DNA of 64,000 bases, taken from positions 275,647 to 339,646 of the forward strand of contig NZ_PJRR01000014.1 of the NCBI RefSeq assembly GCF_002858865.1, read 5' to 3'. The notes under the pieces were generated by a model. It saw only the letters and a list, made by a program, of their open reading frames with translations. It searched no databases and had not been told where the DNA came from. This document shows, one piece after another, positions 44,648 through 53,729 of the stretch; the stretch's first letter is position 1; each line of letters starts with the position of its first letter. The position numbers and the translations under genes are program-made. This DNA is from Caulobacter vibrioides (GTDB lineage: Bacteria > Pseudomonadota > Alphaproteobacteria > Caulobacterales > Caulobacteraceae).

Positions 44648-45578
44648 CGTGATCTTTCCCCTCGAGGGCAAGCGCGTTTGGGTGGCTGGCCATCGCGGGA
44701 TGGTAGGCTCGGCCATCGTCCGCCGCTTGGCCTCGGAAGGCTGTGAAATCCTGACCGCCGGGCGCGAGGTGCTCGACCTCGAGCGCCAGAGCGCCGTCGA
44801 AGCCTGGATCGCCGACAACAAGCCGGACGCCATCTTCATGGCCGCGGCCAAGGTCGGCGGCATCCTGGCCAACGACACCTATCCGGCCGACTTCCTCTAC
44901 AACAACCTCGTGATCGAGACGAACATCGTCGACGCGGCCTGGCGCAACGGCGTCGGCAAGGTGCTGTTCCTCGGCTCATCGTGCATCTATCCCAAGTTCG
45001 CGCCGCAGCCGATCATGGAAGACGCCCTGCTCACCGGCCCCCTGGAGCCGACCAACGAGTGGTACGCGATCGCCAAGATCGCCGGCATCAAGCTGGCTCA
45101 GGCCTATCGCAAGCAACACGGCTGCGACTTCATCAGCGCCATGCCGACCAACCTGTACGGCCTGGGCGATAACTACGACCTGAACAGCAGCCACGTGATG
45201 CCGGCCCTGATCCGCAAGGCCCACGAAGCCAAGCTGGCCGGCGCCGACAGCATCACGATCTGGGGCACGGGCACGCCGCGCCGCGAGTTTCTGAACGCCG
45301 ACGACTGCGCCGACGCCTGCGTGTTCCTGATGAAGACCTATTCGGACTTTGAGCACGTCAATGTCGGCTCGGGCGAGGACATCACCATCCTGGAACTGGC
45401 CCAGCTGGTCTGCGAGGTCGTGGGCTTCAAGGGTGAGATCATCACCGACACCTCCAAGCCCGACGGCACGCCGCGGAAGCTGATGAGCGCTGACAAGCTG
45501 CGGGGGATGGGCTGGAAGCCGTCGATCGGGCTGCACGAGGGGATTACTCAAGCCTATAACGCCTTCATCAAAGCTTGA
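44637..45578 (+). CDS. fcl: GDP-L-fucose synthase
   Basis: Fcl (WcaG) epimerises and reduces GDP-4-keto-6-deoxymannose to GDP-L-fucose. The 313-residue protein has the coenzyme loop [32 protein letters not shown] with the catalytic Ser, and [18 protein letters not shown] with the Tyr-Lys pair, plus the [18 protein letters not shown] segment. The ATG at 44637 inside gmd is used. With gmd it gives the island its own supply of activated fucose; GDP-mannose must come from chromosomal genes. Confidence 0.97.
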   Translation: MPNDVIFPLEGKRVWVAGHRGMVGSAIVRRLASEGCEILTAGREVLDLERQSAVEAWIADNKPDAIFMAAAKVGGILANDTYPADFLYNNLVIETNIVDAAWRNGVGKVLFLGSSCIYPKFAPQPIMEDALLTGPLEPTNEWYAIAKIAGIKLAQAYRKQHGCDFISAMPTNLYGLGDNYDLNSSHVMPALIRKAHEAKLAGADSITIWGTGTPRREFLNADDCADACVFLMKTYSDFEHVNVGSGEDITILELAQLVCEVVGFKGEIITDTSKPDGTPRKLMSADKLRGMGWKPSIGLHEGITQAYNAFIKA

Positions 45579-45592
45579 ACGCGAGTTCCGCG

Positions 45593-46960
45593 ATGCTCGG
45601 TCGCCTCCGTAGCCTGATATCCCGTCCGGACGTGCGCCGTATCGCCCACGGCATTAGCGCGAACCTGCTCGGCCGGCTGTGGGTGCTTGCGCTCCAAGTG
45701 GCGTCGGTGCCGGTGCTGACCGCGAAATGGGGAGCGGCGGGCTACGGTCAGTGGCTCATGCTTACGGCTATTTCGACCTATATCGCCCTGAGCGATTTCG
45801 GCTTCGGCAACGCCGCCGCCGCGTCGATGATCAAGAGCCTGACCCAGGACGATCCGCGACAGGCGAACAAGACATTTTCCGCTGTCTGGACGTTAGTCTC
45901 CGGCGTCGCAGCGCTGCTGATCCTCGTCATCTCGCTTGCGATCTGGCTGCTCTCAGGAAGCTTCGTTCATTTGATAAATGTCGATCGAAGCCTCCTGGCT
46001 TGCATATCCATACTATCAATACACGCCTTCTTCGCGATTCAGATGAACCTACTTCACGTCGTGTACCGAAGCAGCGGCAACTACGCCTTCGGAACGATGA
46101 TGCAGGAAATCACATATCCGCTTGAAGGCTTCGCCGTCCTCGCTGTCGCAGCGCTCGGATATCACGCGCTCGCGGCGTCCTGCGCGATGCTGGTCATCCG
46201 CGTCATCTTGAGCGCTAATTTCTTCCTCAACGCTCGCAAGCGGGCGCCATGGTTCCACCTGTCTCCGAAGAACTCGGACGTAAGCGAACTGCGGCGACTA
46301 TTCGCTCCCGCTGTGGCGACTTTCAACCTGAACGTATCCAGCGCGATAAGCCTTCAAGGTATTGTGCTGTCCCTCGGACTCGTCTCAGGGGCGGCCATGG
46401 CGGGCCTGTTTGGCGCCGCGAGAACGATCTCACGCGCGCCTGCTCAGTTTACGAGCCTTATAACCCGCGCGACGCTTCCGGAACTGACCAGCGCCCTCGC
46501 GCGAGACGACAAGCGCTCGGCCAACGTGATCATGGTCATCAACATCGCTACGACGGTGTTTCTGTTCACGCCGGTAGCATTGGCGATCGCGCTCTTGGGC
46601 CCGTTCGGGCTGAAGATCCTCTCTCACGGTCGCCTGACCGCGGACCATCAGTTGTTCGCCGCACTGGCCGCCGCGGTTTTGATCCAGGCGATCTGGCAAT
46701 CTATCAGCCAGTATTTCATCGCCATCAACAGGCCTCAGGTGTTCGCGTTCAGTTACACTTTGATCGCCATAGCGGTCGCTGCAGCCCCAGTAGTGCTCTC
46801 TCATCCGACGGCCACGACAGCGGCCATGGTGGCGCTGATAGGTGAACTCGCCATGCTTGGCGTCATCGGATACGCTTGGCGACGAGAAAGTTCCATGGGC
46901 GCAAGCGAGTTAAGGGCAACGCTGGATCACATCCGCGCAAGCATGCTCAAAAAGTCTTAG
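45593..46960 (+). CDS. Polysaccharide flippase (Wzx/PST family)
   Basis: A 455-residue protein with about twelve membrane helices, of the oligosaccharide flippase type that moves undecaprenyl-linked repeat units to the periplasmic face. Typical segments are LLGRLWVLALQVASVPVLTAKWG, YGQWLMLTAISTYIALSDFGFG and AGLFGAARTISRAPAQFTSLITRAT. ATG at 45593 is preferred to an in-frame TTG 18 bases upstream. It lies 14 bases after fcl and before the polymerase-like gene, in the standard Wzx-Wzy arrangement. Confidence 0.87.
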   Translation: MLGRLRSLISRPDVRRIAHGISANLLGRLWVLALQVASVPVLTAKWGAAGYGQWLMLTAISTYIALSDFGFGNAAAASMIKSLTQDDPRQANKTFSAVWTLVSGVAALLILVISLAIWLLSGSFVHLINVDRSLLACISILSIHAFFAIQMNLLHVVYRSSGNYAFGTMMQEITYPLEGFAVLAVAALGYHALAASCAMLVIRVILSANFFLNARKRAPWFHLSPKNSDVSELRRLFAPAVATFNLNVSSAISLQGIVLSLGLVSGAAMAGLFGAARTISRAPAQFTSLITRATLPELTSALARDDKRSANVIMVINIATTVFLFTPVALAIALLGPFGLKILSHGRLTADHQLFAALAAAVLIQAIWQSISQYFIAINRPQVFAFSYTLIAIAVAAAPVVLSHPTATTAAMVALIGELAMLGVIGYAWRRESSMGASELRATLDHIRASMLKKS

Positions 46961-46978
46961 TATACAGGGCCTTTCAAG

Positions 46979-48280
46979 ATGGAAACAACGAATGTATCCC
47001 GAGAGAAAAGGTTTCCAACCTTAAGAGCTTTCCTGGCCCTGTGGCTCATCGGGACGTTTGGTCCGTTGATTGTTCTTACATTCGATAAGGATAAGAACTT
47101 CCTCATTGAGGCACTCAAACTGCACGATCGCGTCTTCGTGAGCGTGGTCTATCTGTGCATCGCAGCTTTATGCGTATTCTCTGGCTATATTGCAGCGGTA
47201 AGAGCTAGCACTGGACGCTACGCTGGGCCCACGCATAGCGTCGCCCGCGCGCCTGCTCGCCGAGCGCCGCTCCATTGGAACGCCACGCTCGTGATCTGGA
47301 TCTTGGCGATTACTTCGATGATTCTCCTGATGGCGATCTCGCCGGGCGGGGTGCTTGGCACGGCCAACGCCCTGATGTCGAAAGTCCGGAACGCCACCAA
47401 ATTTCAGACCATCATTTATTTCCTCCTCCCCTTCGTCGTCTTTCAGGCGTGCTTCCTTTCAATCTCGGCGATCCAAAGCGGCGACAAGAGGAAGGTTTGG
47501 GTCACGCTGACAATCGTGCTCGTGACGGCGGCTCTTTCTCTGGCGGTCGGCAGCCGCCTGAACGCGGTTATGTCTCTACTGGTCCCGGCCATCTACTTCG
47601 CCACAAACCGGGGCGTGAAGCTCGCCCCCCTGATCGCCTGCTTTGCGCTGGCCATCATGCTGGTCTACGCGGGCGACCTCATGCGCTCCACGGCTCAGGG
47701 CCGGGACTTGCGCGAGGCCTCGGGCTCCGCCGCCGCCACGTTCATGTCTTCCTATTCGATCGTCGACCCCATGGCCGTCGTGACCGATCTTCGTGAGCGC
47801 ATATCGCCCAAAGCGACAGAGTCTACGGTGACGCTTGTGCGATGGATGCTTCCCTCGAGCATCGTGGGCTCGAAGGAGCCCATCGGCCCCATTGTCGCGC
47901 GATATGTCTACTACGGCGACGTTCTCGGAGGCGTCACCTTCGGCCTGTTCGGAGAGTTCTATTACTACTACGGCCCGATCGGCCTGATTGTACTGTCCAC
48001 CCTTTTCGGCGCCGCCCTTGGCGTGCTGACACCCAGATCCGGTGAACGCTCCGTGCTTGGCGCAGCCTATACCGTCTGTATCGCAACCCTACTCTTCTCG
48101 TCGATCCGAGACGGCCTTTTCATCGACCTCCTGAACATGTTCACACTCATCTTCATATGCTGGGTGAACATCTCGATCGCTAACTTCTCGGCCTCGAGAC
48201 AACGATTGCTCAAGGAGAGAGCTGAAAGAGCTCACGCCGCCAAATTCGCCATGCAGCAGGCCGGAAATCGACATGATTGA
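46979..48280 (+). CDS. O-antigen/EPS repeat-unit polymerase-like protein (Wzy type)
   Basis: A 433-residue polytopic protein with about ten or more helices and a large central loop (about residues 235-320, with YSIVDPMAVVTDLRERISPKATES) followed by YYGDVLGGVTFGLFGEFYYYYGPIGLI. The end is a basic tail. The layout fits Wzy-dependent oligosaccharide polymerases, whose sequences diverge greatly, so the assignment leans on topology and on location directly after the flippase. It overlaps the acyltransferase gene by eight bases. Confidence 0.72.
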   Translation: METTNVSREKRFPTLRAFLALWLIGTFGPLIVLTFDKDKNFLIEALKLHDRVFVSVVYLCIAALCVFSGYIAAVRASTGRYAGPTHSVARAPARRAPLHWNATLVIWILAITSMILLMAISPGGVLGTANALMSKVRNATKFQTIIYFLLPFVVFQACFLSISAIQSGDKRKVWVTLTIVLVTAALSLAVGSRLNAVMSLLVPAIYFATNRGVKLAPLIACFALAIMLVYAGDLMRSTAQGRDLREASGSAAATFMSSYSIVDPMAVVTDLRERISPKATESTVTLVRWMLPSSIVGSKEPIGPIVARYVYYGDVLGGVTFGLFGEFYYYYGPIGLIVLSTLFGAALGVLTPRSGERSVLGAAYTVCIATLLFSSIRDGLFIDLLNMFTLIFICWVNISIANFSASRQRLLKERAERAHAAKFAMQQAGNRHD

Positions 48281-49337
48281 CCGTCCCAAGGAAATTCAAA
48301 CCTTGCAGGCGGGGCGAGCGTTCGCAGCGCTGGCGGTCCTTTTCTACCATGCTGAAATCACACTCGGGCTGCCCAAGTATATCGGGCACGAGATAGTCCC
48401 GGCCGCCAAAGCCGCCGATAGCGGCGTGCATTTCTTCTTTGTTATCAGCGGCTTCATCATGGCCTATATGCATGCGGCCGAACCGAGCTCCTTGCAGAGC
48501 TTCAAGGAGTTCGCGTGGAAGCGCGCGCGGCGCATCTTTCCGCCACTCTGGGCTGCGCTAACGTTCGCCTTGGCGCTGCTGTTCGTAACGAACCACTTCA
48601 CACTTGACGCCGCCTGGCTTTCCATCGCTTCCGCGTATTTCGCTCTTCCTCAGGAGACCCAGCCGCTTCTCGCCGTTGAATGGACTCTAAGCCACGAACT
48701 GCTGTTCTACAGCTTGTTCGCCGTGACGCTATTGAGCAAGAAACTCGGATACCTCGCAATCGCCGCTTGGTTTGGCCTAAGCTTGACCTTGGGCGTATCG
48801 GGCTATGGCACGCCGCTCCAAACGCTGTTTTCTCACTACAATATTCTGTTCGTATTCGGGATCGCAGCCGCTGCGCTCTTGAGAACCGGCTTCGTTCGCT
48901 TCTCTGCGGCGGCCGTGGCATTCGGGATTATTCTGCGCGTCGCGGCCTGGATAAGTGTCGCGTCGGGCAAGATGCAGTCGCACGACCTAAGTGCGGTGCT
49001 TGCTTTTGGGGGCGCAGACGCCCTGATCGTCTTCGGGCTAGCGGGTTGCGAATCCCTATACAGATTCTCAGTTGGAAAAATACCCAAGTATATCGGCGAT
49101 GCCTCTTATTCGATTTATCTTGTTCATTTCCTCTTCGTTTCCGCCGCGTGCAAGCTGATTGTGGTCGCGGAACGCTTTATCGGTATTCCTGATGTCGTGG
49201 CCTATATGCTAGTCGTAGGCATTGGCCTTGCTGGCGGTGTTGTATTTTACGAGTGTGTCGAGAGACCTATTATGAGAATGACGCCACGATCGCTTAAACG
49301 TCGAGAGCATCTGGCTCATAGTTCCCATAGTTCATAG
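48273..49337 (+). CDS. Acyltransferase 3 family protein
   Basis: A 354-residue integral membrane acyltransferase of the OafA/NodX (AT3) type, which O-acetylates or otherwise acylates carbohydrates. Family motifs are IQTLQAGRAFAALAVLFYHAE with the essential His, SGVHFFFVISGFIMAY, FAWKRARRIFPPLWAALT (R-x-x-R) and IGDASYSIYLVHFLF. About ten helices. It may decorate the polysaccharide made by this locus. It sits between the polymerase-like gene and a glycosyltransferase. Confidence 0.92.
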   Translation: MIDRPKEIQTLQAGRAFAALAVLFYHAEITLGLPKYIGHEIVPAAKAADSGVHFFFVISGFIMAYMHAAEPSSLQSFKEFAWKRARRIFPPLWAALTFALALLFVTNHFTLDAAWLSIASAYFALPQETQPLLAVEWTLSHELLFYSLFAVTLLSKKLGYLAIAAWFGLSLTLGVSGYGTPLQTLFSHYNILFVFGIAAAALLRTGFVRFSAAAVAFGIILRVAAWISVASGKMQSHDLSAVLAFGGADALIVFGLAGCESLYRFSVGKIPKYIGDASYSIYLVHFLFVSAACKLIVVAERFIGIPDVVAYMLVVGIGLAGGVVFYECVERPIMRMTPRSLKRREHLAHSSHSS

Positions 49338-49348
49338 CCAGCTCATTG

Positions 49349-50527
49349 ATGCTCAAAGTCTTACACGTCATTGCGACTGCAGATCCCGCGTCGGGCGGAC
49401 CGATCGAGGGGATCATTCGCCAGAGTGAGACCTCAAGGTCTATCTGCGAGCGAGAACTGGTAACGGTTGATCAGCCGTCCGCACCGTTCATTGCGTCCTT
49501 CGGCCTGAAGATTCATCCTCTTGGCCCGGAGGATAACGGTTTCGCCAGTCGCGGCCTTCTCAGACGTTATGGATATTCGCCTCGACTGATCCCTTGGTTG
49601 CGGCGCAATGCTCATCGCTATGACGCGGTGATCGTGAATGGCTTGTGGAACTTTACGGCTTTCGGCGCTTCGATGACGCTTCCGTGGGGCAAGACGCCCT
49701 ATTTCGTGTTCACCCACGGAATGATGGATCCCTGGTTCCGGAAGACGTACCCGCTAAAGCACTTAGCCAAGATCCTTTTCTGGCTACTTGTAGAGGGCCG
49801 CCTGCTGGCCGGGGCCCGCAAGGTGTTCTTCACCTCCGAAGAGGAATGCCGTCTTGCCCGGGGGCAGTTCCCCCTGTGGCGTTACAATGAAGAAGTCGTG
49901 GGTTACGGCACCGCAGCTCCCCCGACGGACTCGCCGGCGCAGCGTCAAGCGTTCAGAACCTTGGTGCCGGCAGTCGGCGAGCGCCCCTATCTGCTCTTCC
50001 TCAGTCGTATACACCGCAAGAAGGGCTGCGATCTCCTGATCGATGCTTTCGCGAAGGTGGCCGCGCTGCAGCCCGACCTGCAGCTCGTGATCGCGGGCCC
50101 GGACCAAGAGGGTCTCGTGTCGGTGCTCCAGGCCCGCGCGAAAGCGCTCGGGATCACTGACCGCATACATTGGCCTGGTATGCTGAAAGGCGACGCCAAA
50201 TGGGGTGCCTACCGTGGTGCCGAGGCGTTCGTGTTACCATCGCACCAGGAGAACTTTGGCATCGTTGTCGCCGAAGCTATGGCTTGCGGAGCACCGGTTC
50301 TGATCACTAACAAGGTCAACATCTGGCGTGAAATCCAGGCCTCCGGAGCGGGTCTGGTAGAAAACGACGACGCCGAAGGGGCCGAGGCGTTGTTGCGCGG
50401 TTGGATGGTGATGGATGCCCGTCATAGGATGGCCATGCGCGAAGCCGCGTTTCAGGCCTTCAAGTCCCACTTCGACGTTGCGAATGTCGCCCCTGCCCTC
50501 ATCCAAACCATAAAGAGCGCGCTGTGA
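49349..50527 (+). CDS. Family 4 glycosyltransferase (b), paralogue of the 41825 gene
   Basis: A 392-residue GT-B enzyme that begins MLKVLHVIATADPASGGPIEG, nearly the same as the enzyme at 41825. It shares VFTHGMMDPWFRKTYPLKHL, LFLSRIHRKKGCDLLIDAF, IHWPGMLKGDAKWGAYRGAE and LPSHQENFGIVVAEAMACGAP with it. The ATG at 49349 is preferred over an in-frame TTG one codon earlier. Close similarity suggests similar donor chemistry and possibly consecutive additions of the same sugar. It overlaps wcaF by four bases. Confidence 0.9.
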   Translation: MLKVLHVIATADPASGGPIEGIIRQSETSRSICERELVTVDQPSAPFIASFGLKIHPLGPEDNGFASRGLLRRYGYSPRLIPWLRRNAHRYDAVIVNGLWNFTAFGASMTLPWGKTPYFVFTHGMMDPWFRKTYPLKHLAKILFWLLVEGRLLAGARKVFFTSEEECRLARGQFPLWRYNEEVVGYGTAAPPTDSPAQRQAFRTLVPAVGERPYLLFLSRIHRKKGCDLLIDAFAKVAALQPDLQLVIAGPDQEGLVSVLQARAKALGITDRIHWPGMLKGDAKWGAYRGAEAFVLPSHQENFGIVVAEAMACGAPVLITNKVNIWREIQASGAGLVENDDAEGAEALLRGWMVMDARHRMAMREAAFQAFKSHFDVANVAPALIQTIKSAL

Positions 50528-51126
50528 GCGACATCCTCGACGCCGAGACCCACAACACCTGGGAGAGCGGCAAAAGCTTCAGCCTGAGCCACCGTCTCTA
50601 TCGCGTGCTGTGGTCGATCGTGTGGGCCGTGTTCGCGTCCTGGACGCCGCCGCCGCTGCATCGCTGGCGCCGACTGCTGCTCGTGGCCTTCGGGGCCAAG
50701 ATCGCGCCAACAGCAGGCGTCTATCCCAGTGTGCGCGTCTGGTACCCCGCCAACCTGACGATGGGCGAGTTCTCGTTCCTGGGACCAAACGTCAACTGCT
50801 ACAGCATGGACCGGATCACCGTCGGCGATTACGCGCTCGTGTCGCAGGGCGCGCATATCTGCGCGGGGTCGCATGATATCTCGGATCCGAACTTCCAGCT
50901 GATCAGCAGGCCCATCGTGATCGAGCCTCAAGCGTGGGTCGCGGCCGAAGCGTTCATCGGCCCCGGCGTGGTGGTCGGCGAAGGCGCGGTGCTAGGCGCG
51001 CGCGGTGTCGCGTTCAAATCGCTTGAGCCTTGGACAGTCTATGCGGGGAACCCCGCAAAACCTTTGAAGAAGCGCATCGTGCGAGATGGACCGGGAGTGA
51101 TCCGCCGGTCCAAGACACGCGCATGA
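50524..51126 (+). CDS. WcaF-like left-handed beta-helix acetyltransferase
   Basis: A 200-residue hexapeptide-repeat O-acetyltransferase. An N-terminal segment (NTWESGKSFSLSHRLYRVLWSIVWAVFASWTP) is shared with colanic-acid-type WcaF proteins. The left-handed beta helix runs from about residue 62 (AGVYPSVRVWYPANLTMGEF) through ALVSQGAHICAGSHDISD with the catalytic His to FIGPGVVVGEGAVLGARGVA. The start is GTG at 50524. It probably acetylates a sugar of the repeat unit in the cytoplasm. Both ends overlap the neighbours by four bases. Confidence 0.88.
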   Translation: MSDILDAETHNTWESGKSFSLSHRLYRVLWSIVWAVFASWTPPPLHRWRRLLLVAFGAKIAPTAGVYPSVRVWYPANLTMGEFSFLGPNVNCYSMDRITVGDYALVSQGAHICAGSHDISDPNFQLISRPIVIEPQAWVAAEAFIGPGVVVGEGAVLGARGVAFKSLEPWTVYAGNPAKPLKKRIVRDGPGVIRRSKTRA

Positions 51127-53726
51127 TCGCCCCGCAAGGCTCGACCGCGATGCCCGACGTCTGTGTCGTCGGGACAGGTCCGCTTGGCCTCGCGGTGGCG
51201 CTTAGCTGCCGAGCCCACGGCCTCTCGGTCCTTCTCCTGGAGTCGGGAACCAAAGATGCCACGCTCGACAAGGCCGACCTGTCGGACGCGCGGATCGTGG
51301 ACGTGAAGCGGCACGCCGGAATGGACGTCGCCGTTCGGCGCGCCCTTGGCGGCACCTCACGTTGGTGGGGCGGGCGCTGCGTCCCCTACGACGACGTCGA
51401 CTTCGAGCCGCGCCCTTTCGTTTTGGAAGCTGCCTGGCCAATCGACCATGAAGAAGTCAGGCCTTGGTATGATGCGGCCGCCAGCTTCTTCGGATGCGGC
51501 CCCTCGCGTTTCGCGACCCAAGCGCTGCACTACGGCGACGCCCAGTTCGATCAGCTCGAACGCTGGGCGCCCGAGATCGACATGAGTGTGCGGCATGCTG
51601 GCGCCCTGCAGGGCCCGAACGGTCCCGAGATCGTGCTTGACGCGACGGTCGTAGGTCTGCTCCTCAACGACGCGGCGACCGCTATAGATGGACTGTCGGT
51701 CAAGCACGGTGACCGCGTCGAAACCGTCCGTGCTCGGCGCTATGTGTTGGCGTGCGGCGGCCTCGAGACACTTCGCCTGTTGCTGGCGACTCAGGCACGC
51801 CACCCAACCCTCTTCGGAACGTCCCTTGGCACCGGCTATATGGGCCATATCTCCGGCAAGATCGCCGATCTGCAGCTAAGCGACCCCGGATCAGTCGGCC
51901 AGCACGATTTCTTCTTGGAGGGCGGCGCCTTCGCGCGCCGACGCTTTACCTTGTCCAAGGCGACGCAGTTGCGCGAGGGGGTCTTCAATACGGCGTTCTG
52001 GATCGACAACCCACCGTTCCACAACACCAACCATCGTAGTGGCGTCCTTTCGGCTGTCTGGCTGGCTCTAGCCTCGCCGGTTGGCGGCAAACTCCTCTCG
52101 CCCGGCGTGCGCCTTAGCCATCTGGGTCCTAGACCATATCGTCTGATGCGGCATCTAGCCAATGTCGTTGGACAGCCAGTCAGCACCATTACCACCGGCC
52201 TAGAGATTCTTCGTGCGCGCTATGGGCGACCGCGAAAGCCCGGCTTCCTCATCCGGAACAGGGCCGGCCGATATGCCCTGCATTACCATGCGGAGCAATC
52301 GCCCAGCCCGGACAGCCGCGTGACGCTGTCGAACGATGTCGACGCCTACGGTCTGCCGCGCCTAAAGATCGACTTCCGATACGCCGAGCGCGACGTCAGA
52401 TCGGTACTTCGCTCTCACGACCTTCTCGACCAGGCCCTGAGAAAAGCCGGGGTCGGAGAGTTAATCTATCGCGACGCGCCTGAACGACGCCATCAAAGCA
52501 TCTGGGAACAAGCGACAGATGGCTTTCATCAAGTCGGCGGCGCCCGAATGGCTCACGAGGCCGGCGAGGGCGTCGTGGACAGAAACTGTCGCACCTTCGA
52601 CGTCTCCAACCTTTATCTTGCCTCCACTTGCGTCTTTCCCTCATCAGGGCAAGCCAATCCGACATTCCTCGGTGTTGCTCTGGCGTTTCGACTGGCGGAC
52701 CATCTAGCCAAGACCAAAGCCCTTGATGGTCCGCAAACGACGCGATCCGTCCCGAGCTCACGAGTGATAAGGAATCCCGCCATGCGGCAAGTCTTCGCCG
52801 AACCGATTAGCCGGGACGTCTCCGCGATCGGCTTTGGTTGCGCATCGCTGGGATCTCGGATTTCCGCCGGACAGGGGCTTGCCGCTCTTGAGCACGCATA
52901 CAATCACGGCGTCACTTGGTTTGATGTCGCACCTCCGTACGGCGACGGCGCCGCCGAGACTTTGTTGGGTCAGTTTTTGAGGGGAAAGCGGGATAGGGTC
53001 GCGATCTGCACCAAGGTTGGGATCGATCCTCCCCAGCTTTCAGCGAAAGCCAGGCTGCTGAAGCCGGTCTTGCGTACGACGCTAAAGCTGGCCCCGCATC
53101 TGCGCGAAGCCATCGCACGCCGGCGGCCGATGCCCATTCGCGCCCCAATCGACGCCAAGACCATCGAGGCCAGCGTCACACGCAGCCTGAAGAGTCTTGG
53201 CGTCGACTACGTCGATGTACTGGCGCTGCACGAACCCAGTCTTGAAGACGTCCGGCGCGAGGATGTGCAAGCCGCCCTCCAAACCATTCTGGACAAGGGC
53301 TATGCGCGCATGATCGGCATAGCCGGCGATCGCTGGATTGCGGAACAGGGCTTGGTGGAATTTCCACTCTATCGAATGGCGCAGTACAGCGCCGGACCTT
53401 TTGAAGCCCCGCTGACCCCACTCGATGGTTTGCGGGTCACACACAGCGTCTTTGGTGTCGGCGGTGCCCTATCCAAACTGACCCAAGCGGTAAAAGACGA
53501 CGAAGTGCTGCGGGCCAAACTTTCGCAAATGGGCTTCTGCGGCTCGCATCGCGACATCGCGACAGCGGCGCTTATGGATTTTGCGCTGTCCAGCAACAGG
53601 GACGGGATCGTACTGGCCTCAATGTTCAGCGCAGAGAATCTGGCCTTCAACACGGCTCGAGCCAATCGCCCATCCACCCCCGAACTCGTAAGCCTGCTTC
53701 AGAGCTACGACTGGACTGCGCACTGA
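51123..53726 (+). CDS. GMC-type oxidoreductase fused to aldo/keto reductase
   Basis: An 867-residue two-domain protein. Residues about 10-530 are a GMC-like FAD-dependent oxidoreductase: VCVVGTGPLGLAV (dinucleotide fold, Gly17-Gly22), GGTSRWWGGRCVPYDDVDFE, CGGLETLRLLLATQ, and the C-terminal GFHQVGGARMAHEAG and PSSGQANPTFLGVALAFRLADHL. After a linker, residues about 556-867 are an aldo/keto reductase with the tetrad Asp601, Tyr606 (WFDVAPPYG), Lys631 (CTKVG) and His703 (LALHEP). An AAGGA with good spacing precedes an internal ATG at 52782, so the second domain may also be made alone. Probably acts on a sugar or a lipid-linked sugar. Fusion is unusual. Confidence 0.85.
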   Translation: MIAPQGSTAMPDVCVVGTGPLGLAVALSCRAHGLSVLLLESGTKDATLDKADLSDARIVDVKRHAGMDVAVRRALGGTSRWWGGRCVPYDDVDFEPRPFVLEAAWPIDHEEVRPWYDAAASFFGCGPSRFATQALHYGDAQFDQLERWAPEIDMSVRHAGALQGPNGPEIVLDATVVGLLLNDAATAIDGLSVKHGDRVETVRARRYVLACGGLETLRLLLATQARHPTLFGTSLGTGYMGHISGKIADLQLSDPGSVGQHDFFLEGGAFARRRFTLSKATQLREGVFNTAFWIDNPPFHNTNHRSGVLSAVWLALASPVGGKLLSPGVRLSHLGPRPYRLMRHLANVVGQPVSTITTGLEILRARYGRPRKPGFLIRNRAGRYALHYHAEQSPSPDSRVTLSNDVDAYGLPRLKIDFRYAERDVRSVLRSHDLLDQALRKAGVGELIYRDAPERRHQSIWEQATDGFHQVGGARMAHEAGEGVVDRNCRTFDVSNLYLASTCVFPSSGQANPTFLGVALAFRLADHLAKTKALDGPQTTRSVPSSRVIRNPAMRQVFAEPISRDVSAIGFGCASLGSRISAGQGLAALEHAYNHGVTWFDVAPPYGDGAAETLLGQFLRGKRDRVAICTKVGIDPPQLSAKARLLKPVLRTTLKLAPHLREAIARRRPMPIRAPIDAKTIEASVTRSLKSLGVDYVDVLALHEPSLEDVRREDVQAALQTILDKGYARMIGIAGDRWIAEQGLVEFPLYRMAQYSAGPFEAPLTPLDGLRVTHSVFGVGGALSKLTQAVKDDEVLRAKLSQMGFCGSHRDIATAALMDFALSSNRDGIVLASMFSAENLAFNTARANRPSTPELVSLLQSYDWTAH

Positions 53727-53729
53727 CCC

